Positions 57,832 to 64,000 of a DNA stretch of 64,000 nt are shown here, piece after piece. How positions within the stretch are numbered: position 1 is the first letter of the stretch; each line of letters starts with the position of its first letter. The stretch covers positions 91,962 to 155,961 of the forward strand of contig CALJOM010000005.1 of the NCBI GenBank assembly GCA_937981765.1, given 5' to 3'. The stretch comes from an uncultured Bacteroidales bacterium. GTDB lineage: Bacteria > Bacteroidota > Bacteroidia > Bacteroidales > Salinivirgaceae. Made by a program: the position numbers and the translations under genes. The notes beneath the pieces were generated by a model, which was given only the letters and a program-made list of their open reading frames with translations, was not told the origin of the DNA and did no database searches.

Positions 57832-58389
57832 ATGGCAATCAATTTAAAGAAGATAGTTTCTGAAGAAGTTTCCGAAGGTGAAGTTTACAGCTTTATTGGG
57901 GAGATTACGTCTGAAAAAATAACCACTATTTTAGAAGAGGTTGAGAGAAAGTTGCATACGTTAGAAGCAGTTGACCAGAAAACTCATAAACGACTGTTTT
58001 ACGTGGGCGTTGAGTCGATTCAAAACTTGTTTCATCATGCCGAAGGTGTTTTTTGTAAAGGGATCTACAACAAACGCATAAAAATGGTTGCCATAAAAAT
58101 ACTCCGAACGGCCAAAGGATTTGAATTTATTACGTGGAATTTTGTTACTTTCGATAAAATCGATAAAATTGCAGAGCGAATTGACAGCATTAACAAATTA
58201 ACTAAGGAGGATTTAAAGGAATATTACAAAATGGTGTTAAACAACAGCCAATATTCCGAAAAGGGCGGAGGTGGTTTGGGAATGATTGATATTGCTCGAA
58301 AAGCCGAAGGCCGGTTTTCCTACGAGTTTAAAGAGATACAGAAAAATTTGGCGTTGTTTCGTTTAAAAATAATCATAAATTCAAATTAG
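57832..58389 (+). CDS. SiaB-family GHKL protein kinase (second copy)
   Basis: A 185-residue relative of the protein at 7865-8449. GHKL N-box VESIQNLFHHAEG (Asn65) and G-box EKGGGGLGMIDIARKAEG (about residues 143-160) are intact, so ATP binding is expected. In Pseudomonas aeruginosa SiaB is the kinase of SiaC; here a siaC-type gene follows after 9 bases, making the classic pair. No siaA phosphatase or siaD cyclase is adjacent. The siaBC unit has its own promoter box and terminator. Confidence 0.85.
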   Translation: MAINLKKIVSEEVSEGEVYSFIGEITSEKITTILEEVERKLHTLEAVDQKTHKRLFYVGVESIQNLFHHAEGVFCKGIYNKRIKMVAIKILRTAKGFEFITWNFVTFDKIDKIAERIDSINKLTKEDLKEYYKMVLNNSQYSEKGGGGLGMIDIARKAEGRFSYEFKEIQKNLALFRLKIIINSN

Positions 58390-58398
58390 CAATACAGT

Positions 58399-58779
58399 AT
58401 GGAAGCGATAAGAATTGAAGGAACTCCAAAAACTCCAAGTGTATCTTTTGATGCATATAAGGGGCTATTAGAAATTAAAGGGCGTTCGATTCCCGAAAAC
58501 TCAATTGAGTTTTATAAACCTTTGATTGAATGGTTGGATGTTTATGGAGCATCTCCTGCACCGTTAACCACAGTCGATATTCAACTGGAGTACTTTAATA
58601 CCAGTTCCTCCAAATGTATTCTCGATGTATTTAAAAAACTCGAATCTATCTACAAGAATGGCCATGAGGTTGTTATCAATTGGTACTACGAAGAAGACGA
58701 CGAAGATATGCTTGAAGCCGGAGAAGATTATCAGTCGATTATCAAGATCCCGTTCAAAATGGTTGAACTCGAAGGATAA
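58399..58779 (+). CDS. SiaC-family (DUF1987) phospho-switch protein
   Basis: A 126-residue protein of the DUF1987 family. LEYFNTSSSKCILDVF places a threonine at residue 68, the position phosphorylated by SiaB in Pseudomonas SiaC, in a conserved NTSS context. When unphosphorylated, SiaC binds and activates its target there. The target in this organism is unknown; candidates in the window are the adenylate cyclase (8504-12409) and the convergent ABCG transporter operon. The acidic stretch YYEEDDEDMLEAGEDY is typical of the family. Confidence 0.86.
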   Translation: MEAIRIEGTPKTPSVSFDAYKGLLEIKGRSIPENSIEFYKPLIEWLDVYGASPAPLTTVDIQLEYFNTSSSKCILDVFKKLESIYKNGHEVVINWYYEEDDEDMLEAGEDYQSIIKIPFKMVELEG

Positions 58780-58782
58780 ATA

Positions 58783-58807
58783 TCTCTAGCGGTAGAGAAG
58801 GTTTTTT
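58783..58807 (+). terminator. Terminator after siaC
   Basis: TCTCTA (58783-58788) and TAGAGA (58793-58798) pair around GCGG and are followed by AGG and a T-run. A second T-run lies just beyond. Confidence 0.65.
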
Positions 58808-58928
58808 AATTGTCGTTTTTTAACGAATCGAAAAGTATCGTTTTAAAAGGGTGCTTTTCGGTTTTTTTTTTGGCACCATGAACAATGATTTTTTACACCG
58901 AACAACTTACTTGCCAACAATGCATTGA

Positions 58929-61900
58929 TTACTCTTCTGCTTTTTTGCGGAAGCGTTCGTTCAATTTTTCAGACCAGTTGAGGATACGGTAAAGACCCCG
59001 GTTGTATAGAATTAGGAACAGTATTGTGTTCATGATCCACAACACTACAATATTTACCCAATAGGTTGGGTAATAAAGATTGAATACTCTTTTGTAGGGA
59101 GCATAAAAGTGTGCTTTGATAAATTTTCCGTCGGGGTCTTTGTAAATGGGGTCGATTTTTTGATAGAGTTCGTTATTGTACTCAATAATTCGTATCATTG
59201 AGTTGGAGTTTTTTACAAACTCGGTTAGGCTTCGGTTGGTGTTTTTTTCTTTCAGAGAAATAAAGTTACGGCTTCCCAAACTATCTTCAAGCTGCATTAT
59301 CATGTTATCCTTTTTATTGTTGGTGCGGTTATACAGGTTAATGTAGTAAAGGTTTAGGTAATCGAGAAAACTCATGGTTAGGTTGTAGGCTGTGGAGTCA
59401 AACAGTTCGTAGTGAAGTTGGTTGATTTCTGGGAAGGTAAGGTGTTGATTTTGAGATAGTTCTTTGGAAATCTCTTTTTTGAGCAGCAATAGGGCTTTGG
59501 AAACTTCTTCCATTTTGGTTGAATCGCCAATGTTTAGGTAAGCAAAGTTTGCTTTGTTTCGCAGGGTTTTAATCCAGTAGTCTTTTTTAAACGAGGCTTT
59601 CGATAGAATTTTATCGTAGGGGTAAACGTGTTTTTCAAATTCGTTTTCTTTGTATTGGTAAACCGCTAAAGCTTCATAAGCCCAACGGGCTGTAATTATT
59701 TCACCGTACCACGGTATGGATGTGGGCGACGATATTCTGGGGTTGATTTTATCGTATGTGACAATTATGCCCGAGAGAATTAACTGTGGAATTACCAAAA
59801 AGGGTATTAGAATATAGATGGTTACTGCTGTCTTAAAACTATCGGATATAATAAGTCCCATTAGGTTTGCTCCCATCCAAGCCGAGAAGAGGGCTAGCCA
59901 ATATTGAAAAAACATTCCGTGGATTTCCATTATAAGATTACCTATCAGGGTAAATGCAAAAGCTTGATAGGCGCTGATTACAACTAAAACCAAAAGTTTT
60001 CCTCCAAGGTAGCTCATCCAACTGAGATGCAGAAATTTTTCGCGATTAAGAATTTTTCGGTCTTTGATAATCTCTTCGGCACTAACGGTAAGCCCTACAA
60101 AAATGGCAACAATAACGGCCATAAAAATATAAACCGGGAGGTTAGAGTTTTCGTAAAGTGTGTAACCGCTTGAGGTACCTTCGTCAACATTGAAGTATTT
60201 TACAATAAACGAAAGCAGGAAGGCCAACAAAGGTGCCTCTAACAGGTTAATTATCAGATATTGAGTATTGGTTATTTTGGAGAGGGTGTCGCGAATGGTG
60301 AATATTTTGGTTTGCTCTGTTTTTGGTGGCGTTTTAAATTTTATCGGGGGGAGTTTCCCATAAAATTGTTCTTTGGTTACTGGTTCACGGGAGTGGGAAA
60401 TTAGGTATTTTGCATACCATTCTCGGGGTGGAATTTTTCTAGATTTGGTGAGGTTTCCCGATTCGTCGACAATGGCCGATTCCACGATGTTAAAAATTTG
60501 TTCCGGGTTCACGTTTCCGCAGGCGTGGCATTCGCTTTCGTTCCAGTCGGCTTGTTGTATTTTGCTTTTGAAATAGATAATGCTATCGACTGGATTTCCG
60601 TAATAAATCAAATAACCGCCGGTATCGAGCAGCAGGAGTTTGTCGAGCATTTTAAAAATGTCGGAACTGGGCTGGTGAATTACTGTAAATATCAGATTTC
60701 CTTTTAGGGCAAGGTCTTTCAACAGTGCCATGATATTTTCAGAGTCGCGCGATGATAACCCGCTGGTAGGTTCGTCGAGGAAAAGCACGGCAGGTTCGCG
60801 AATAAGCTCCAGTGCTATGTTTAGGCGTTTGCGTTGGCCGCCGCTGATTTTTTTGTTGAGTGGCGACCCTACAGTCATATCTTTTATTTCGTAAAGTCCC
60901 AGTTCGCTAAGGGTGTTTAGAACTTTGCGGATTATTTGTTTCTGGTTAAGATTTCCGAAACATAACCGGGCGTTAAAATAAAGGTTTTGAAATACGGTAA
61001 GTTCTTCAATCAACAAATCGTCTTGCGATACATAGCCTATAAGCCCTTCGATGCTCTTGGCATCTCGATGAATATCGAAGCCGTTAATTTTTACGGTTCC
61101 GGTGGTTGGGGTTACTATTCCGTTGAGAATGTTGAGCAGGGTTGTTTTACCGGCTCCGGAGGCTCCCATTATGCCTACCAAATGTCCGCTGGTTTCGGTA
61201 AAACTAATGGAATGTATGCCTATTTTCCCCGAAGGAAATCGATGACTAACGTTTTCTACTTCGAACAGAATTTTTTCCCGTTGGCTGGGATTGATAAAAA
61301 TTCCTACAATGTCGGAGTAGAAAATGGGTTTAATTTTAGCGCCACGAATCGATGCTCCGGAGGTTAGAACATAGACATCGTTGGATTGAATGAGTTGCCC
61401 GTTGAGATAAATTTCGTCGTCGCCCATGTAGCGCATAACGAACATCGACACGTTTTCCAAATGGAAAATGCGCAATTGTCCTTTCAGCCCGGGTACTTGT
61501 ATGTGGTGCACAAGCATGTCGGGGTCGTCGGGGTCGCTGTCGATAATCAGCAGCTGACGGCTGTTGGGCAATCGGTTAAAATCGTAAAGAATAAAGGCCT
61601 TTATTTTTATAAACTCATCCTCGTTGATAAAAAAGGCGTCGGAAACTGTTTTTACAAACTCGTATTCTACCGGTGTGGGTTCTTCTCCGGTTTTTATGAA
61701 TTGCAACAGTCGGAAGAGTACTATTCTTTTCTGCTGCCGTGTAAGTTCAAGGTTTATTTCGTGACATATTTTCAACACCTTTACCGAACTGAGCGAGAGT
61801 GTTTTTTTCTCCTTATCTTTTTGGCTTTGGCGCTCCTGATAGAGTTTGTAGTAGTTATCAAAAACGCGGAGGTAACTATCGGTTAATTCCTGATTAAGAA

Positions 61901-62009
61901 AGAGCTCAAGAAAGGATCGAACTACCTGTCTGCGATCGTATCCGTTGGCCTGGGGGCTGGATATGATGGCAAAAAGGTGCATTAAAGCATTGAGAATCCT
62001 TTCGCTCAT
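58929..62009 (-). CDS. ABCG-type ABC transporter with TerB-like and FHA-like N-terminal parts
   Basis: A 1026-residue half-transporter of the ABC-2/ABCG order (ATPase before membrane domain). Residues 1-150 are helical and TerB-like; 150-240 form a beta-rich segment reminiscent of an FHA domain (YMGDDEIYLNGQLIQ). The ATPase shows Walker A GASGAGKTT (about 281), ISGGQRKRL (about 386) and LFLDEPTSG (about 411). Six helices lie at about 590-612, 627-650, 668-695, 700-722, 728-750 and 980-1005, with a 230-residue extracytoplasmic insert before the last. A CHAC pair is at about 482. Its substrate is unknown; the operon has two exported partners. Confidence 0.82.
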   Translation of the reverse strand: MSERILNALMHLFAIISSPQANGYDRRQVVRSFLELFLNQELTDSYLRVFDNYYKLYQERQSQKDKEKKTLSLSSVKVLKICHEINLELTRQQKRIVLFRLLQFIKTGEEPTPVEYEFVKTVSDAFFINEDEFIKIKAFILYDFNRLPNSRQLLIIDSDPDDPDMLVHHIQVPGLKGQLRIFHLENVSMFVMRYMGDDEIYLNGQLIQSNDVYVLTSGASIRGAKIKPIFYSDIVGIFINPSQREKILFEVENVSHRFPSGKIGIHSISFTETSGHLVGIMGASGAGKTTLLNILNGIVTPTTGTVKINGFDIHRDAKSIEGLIGYVSQDDLLIEELTVFQNLYFNARLCFGNLNQKQIIRKVLNTLSELGLYEIKDMTVGSPLNKKISGGQRKRLNIALELIREPAVLFLDEPTSGLSSRDSENIMALLKDLALKGNLIFTVIHQPSSDIFKMLDKLLLLDTGGYLIYYGNPVDSIIYFKSKIQQADWNESECHACGNVNPEQIFNIVESAIVDESGNLTKSRKIPPREWYAKYLISHSREPVTKEQFYGKLPPIKFKTPPKTEQTKIFTIRDTLSKITNTQYLIINLLEAPLLAFLLSFIVKYFNVDEGTSSGYTLYENSNLPVYIFMAVIVAIFVGLTVSAEEIIKDRKILNREKFLHLSWMSYLGGKLLVLVVISAYQAFAFTLIGNLIMEIHGMFFQYWLALFSAWMGANLMGLIISDSFKTAVTIYILIPFLVIPQLILSGIIVTYDKINPRISSPTSIPWYGEIITARWAYEALAVYQYKENEFEKHVYPYDKILSKASFKKDYWIKTLRNKANFAYLNIGDSTKMEEVSKALLLLKKEISKELSQNQHLTFPEINQLHYELFDSTAYNLTMSFLDYLNLYYINLYNRTNNKKDNMIMQLEDSLGSRNFISLKEKNTNRSLTEFVKNSNSMIRIIEYNNELYQKIDPIYKDPDGKFIKAHFYAPYKRVFNLYYPTYWVNIVVLWIMNTILFLILYNRGLYRILNWSEKLNERFRKKAEE

Positions 62010-62021
62010 AAGGGGGTTGGG

Positions 62022-62435
62022 TTATTGCTGATAACCTATCATCATTAGAGCGATGGCCGATTTATCAATTTCCGGAGCTATTTCTACTTCGATAATGCAA
62101 TTGATGGTTCCGGTGAATTGAAAATCCCAATAGGGAGAGTTGTCGAAATCGCGGTTAGAGAAGAGTATGTTGCGTTCGGGGTCTAACATCCTGAAGATGA
62201 TTTTGTTGGGTGCGTTGAGGGTTGAGGCTATTGCCACCCGATAGCGGATGTTGGCAAAGAAGGTAACCTGGAACTCGCCTACTTCGTCGGGGGTTATCAT
62301 GGTGCGATATATTTGCCCGTCGGAAAGATAATTTTTCGGGAAATACGTACGCAGGTTGGTTTCAACCGCATCAATTTGCCCTATAGCTGTTTTGAATATT
62401 CCTATTAAAAAAAGATATATGAGTATTCTTTTCAT
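62022..62435 (-). CDS. Small exported protein of the ABCG operon
   Basis: A 137-residue protein not placed in a family. ATG 62435 gives MKRILIYLFLIGIFKTAIGQ, a signal peptide; the frame to 62504 overlaps the lipoprotein gene. The mature part is beta-rich (GEFQVTFFANIRYRVAIAST, WDFQFTGTINCIIEVEI) and about 117 residues, like a small periplasmic or surface-exposed beta sandwich. It starts 57 bases after the lipoprotein stop and ends 12 bases before the ABCG start, so the three are one operon. Confidence 0.7.
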   Translation of the reverse strand: MKRILIYLFLIGIFKTAIGQIDAVETNLRTYFPKNYLSDGQIYRTMITPDEVGEFQVTFFANIRYRVAIASTLNAPNKIIFRMLDPERNILFSNRDFDNSPYWDFQFTGTINCIIEVEIAPEIDKSAIALMMIGYQQ

Positions 62436-62491
62436 GTGTGTGGTGTTTTTCTTTTGCATTGGGAGTGGTTCTATGCTTTTGATTGTTAGGT

Positions 62492-63379
62492 TTAATTTAT
62501 ACAAAAGTTTCGTAATTCGGTTATTTGGGAATAAATTTCAGCAAATAACGGCTCCGGCATAGATACCTCCGAAATAATTTCGATTTTGGAGAATTTTTGT
62601 GCTGTCGCATGTTCTGATTTTACATAGCGATAGCGGGTCTCGACCTGACTAAAGGTTTGACTCAGAGAAGATAGTTTTTCTATAAGTTTTTCATACCCGG
62701 GCGTTTCCTCAGAGTGCTCGTTGAGTATGGCCAGGAGGTTTTCCAGAGCTTTGCGATTTTCTCCGATTCGGGCATATAGTTCGGGATCTTTGGTGTTTTT
62801 GGCATACTCGGCCAAAAGATACATGCTCTCTATCCAACCGCCCGCCAGAATAAGCGCACCAATCGACTCTTGCTGGTTTACTTTAAGGTGGATATCGATA
62901 TCCTGAAATGAGTTGGTAATGTAATAAAGGAGCGTGTCTTTGTTGGATAGGTTTGATTCTATTTTTTTCAAAACATCTTCTTTAATGGCGCTGATTACTT
63001 TAAGGTCTTCGGCAAGAATTTTAATTACGGAGAAGTATTTTATGGTTTCCTGGGTTTTGTCGTAAAGGTTGAGATACCCGAAGTTGGCGCCGTAGATTCC
63101 CAGGTTGAGGGCTTTTTTAAAACTGCTTTGGTAGTTTTTATAGTTTGCCAACGGATTTAGGTGTGAAGGCTGATACGCCATTTTTTTGTCGGCCAGCATT
63201 TTAGTCAATTGGTGCGGTGAGGGAATGCTGAATAAAGAGTTACGGATGTTGAAAACCGACGATTTTTCCAAAACTTCCTGACTTAGTTCTTCTTCGGAGG
63301 CATTATTTTGTTGGCTACAGTTGGTGCATCCCTGAGCTCCAAAAAGCAGCACAACCACTAAGAAAAGTGTTCGTTGCAT
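62492..63379 (-). CDS. Lipoprotein of the ABCG operon
   Basis: A 295-residue lipoprotein with signal MQRTLFLVVVLLFGAQGC (Cys18) and a further CTNCSQQ. The mature part is helical: SIPSPHQLTKMLADKKM, GIYGANFGYLNLYDK, ALILAGGWIESMYLLAEYA and a coiled-coil-like C-terminal half. The segment SIPSPHQL with GIYGANFGYLNLY is seen in related Bacteroidota lipoproteins of unknown function. First gene of the operon with the ABCG transporter; its promoter box lies 27 bases upstream. Confidence 0.75.
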   Translation of the reverse strand: MQRTLFLVVVLLFGAQGCTNCSQQNNASEEELSQEVLEKSSVFNIRNSLFSIPSPHQLTKMLADKKMAYQPSHLNPLANYKNYQSSFKKALNLGIYGANFGYLNLYDKTQETIKYFSVIKILAEDLKVISAIKEDVLKKIESNLSNKDTLLYYITNSFQDIDIHLKVNQQESIGALILAGGWIESMYLLAEYAKNTKDPELYARIGENRKALENLLAILNEHSEETPGYEKLIEKLSSLSQTFSQVETRYRYVKSEHATAQKFSKIEIISEVSMPEPLFAEIYSQITELRNFCIN

Positions 63380-63405
63380 TGGCGTTTTGTTTTTTTTGTT
63401 AATTA

Positions 63406-63413
63406 CAAAAATA
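63406..63413 (-). promoter_or_regulatory. -7 promoter box of the lipoprotein-ABCG operon
   Basis: On the - strand TATTTTTG matches TAnnTTTG exactly, 27 bases before ATG 63379. The -33 region is not clear. Confidence 0.55.
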
Positions 63414-63537
63414 ATTTTTTTTCAGAAGTTACATTGCATGTTTAGCACAAAAATTTAGATACTAAAGGAGGAGTTGATTTTTTTGTTTTTGAGGAATCTT
63501 TGTTTGAGGGAGTTGGGGATGAAATTTTGGGGGTTAA

Positions 63538-63570
63538 TACCGGTGGTTACCACAAGCTCAGTCACCGGTA
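63538..63570 (+). repeat. Inverted repeat next to the CRISPR array
   Basis: TACCGGTG (63538-63545) and CACCGGTA (63563-63570) form a perfect 8-base stem around 17 bases; the stem can be lengthened by two G-T pairs and one A-T pair. It ends two bases before the first CRISPR repeat, so it marks the array boundary. It may be a border element, a transcript end or chance. Confidence 0.5.
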
Positions 63571-63572
63571 AG

Positions 63573-64000
63573 CCTGTAAAATGGTTACAGTTTTGTATTT
63601 TTGATAGGTTCTTTTCAGCTTTCTACGATTCGAAGACGTGCTGCGAATGTGTTGTAAAATGGTTACAGTTTTGTATTTTTGATAGGTTCTTTTCAGCCAT
63701 CCCCGTATGTTTTTAATAAGGTTTTGAGTTGTAAAATGGTTACAGTTTTGTATTTTTGATAGGTTCTTTTCAGCGACACATCCGTTCTTCTGCATAAATA
63801 TTTTGTTGTAAAATGGTTACAGTTTTGTATTTTTGATAGGTTCTTTTCAGCATAGCGTTAAAAGAGGTCCCGCAGTCTGTAGTTGTAAAATGGTTACAGT
63901 TTTGTATTTTTGATAGGTTCTTTTCAGCAATAAAATAAAAATTGCTATCGAGACGCCCGTTGTAAAATGGTTACAGTTTTGTATTTTTGATAGGTTCTTT
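63573..64000 (+). CRISPR. CRISPR array of type II-C appearance, runs off the window
   Basis: Six 47-base repeats begin at 63573, 63651, 63728, 63805, 63882 and 63959 (the last cut by the window end) with spacers of 31, 30, 30, 30 and 30 bases. Repeats 2-5 are identical; repeat 1 differs only in its first two bases (CC for GT). A 47-base repeat starting GTTGT and ending CAGC with 30-base spacers is typical of type II-C arrays in Bacteroidota. Each full repeat contains TTG at bases 2-4, 19 bases and TATTTTTG at bases 24-31, a Bacteroidota promoter pointing right. No cas gene or tracrRNA was seen to the left; they are presumably beyond 64000. Confidence 0.95.

Noticed and set aside
63380..63572. 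Possible tracrRNA or cas remnant left of the array
   Set aside because: Searching by eye for a sequence complementary to the start of the repeat (CTGTAACC or TTTTACAAC) found nothing; only a short GGTTAC match was seen.
63474..63795. Open frames of about 80 residues across the CRISPR repeats on both strands
   Set aside because: They arise because the repeat translates in frame again and again; the repeated peptide is just the repeat.

Overview
The window looks like the chromosome of a member of the Bacteroidota, probably Bacteroidales or a close relative. The evidence is the TAnnTTTG -7 promoter boxes in front of several operons, the scarcity of Shine-Dalgarno sequences, the merged str-S10-spc-alpha ribosomal operon without tuf, a periplasmic sensor built of Reg_prop and Y_Y_Y modules, SiaB/SiaC family proteins, lipoprotein DPP III, a zinc-free L36 and a 47-bp CRISPR repeat beginning GTTGT. 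No rRNA or tRNA gene was seen.

Layout. (1) 1-7689, + strand: the end of purB, then an envelope cluster: an MsbA-type ABC exporter, a GT2 glycosyltransferase, a GT22-like mannosyltransferase, an adhesin-like DUF2807 lipoprotein and a PagL-like lipid A deacylase. (2) 7865-12409: a SiaB-family GHKL kinase next to a 1301-residue membrane adenylate cyclase with an extracytoplasmic propeller sensor and two PAS domains. (3) 12406-16357: an NlpC/P60 hydrolase, a GNAT acetyltransferase overlapping an M28-PDZ peptidase, and an unrecognised membrane protein. (4) 16517-33500: one large ribosomal operon from rpsL to rplQ, including fusA, secY, infA, rpmJ and rpoA, with a consensus promoter in front and a strong terminator behind. 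(5) 33530-36612: a divergent enolase and a UbiD-family decarboxylase. (6) 36723-49048, mostly - strand: gyrB, a beta-barrel protein plus a large TPR protein, a decayed lipoprotein gene and a second gene remnant, an orphan LacI regulator, tandem Fe-type and Mn-type superoxide dismutases, a two-gene LysO exporter and trmD. (7) 49301-58779: a stand-alone receiver protein, a small ribbon-helix-helix-like protein with thpR, then on the - strand miaA and a long gene run (DPP III, adenosine deaminase, RsmI-like methyltransferase, TlpA-like thioredoxin, MogA-like protein), and on the + strand a second SiaB with its SiaC partner. (8) 58929-63379, - strand: a lipoprotein, a small secreted protein and an unusual ABCG-type transporter. 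(9) 63573-64000: the start of a CRISPR array of type II-C appearance, running off the window; its cas genes are not in the window.

The most interesting points are the complete Bacteroidota-type promoter inside each CRISPR repeat, the pairing of SiaB-type phospho-switch proteins with an adenylate cyclase in one place and with an ABCG exporter operon in another, and an enolase that has lost the conserved histidine loop. Most of the rest is ordinary housekeeping sequence.
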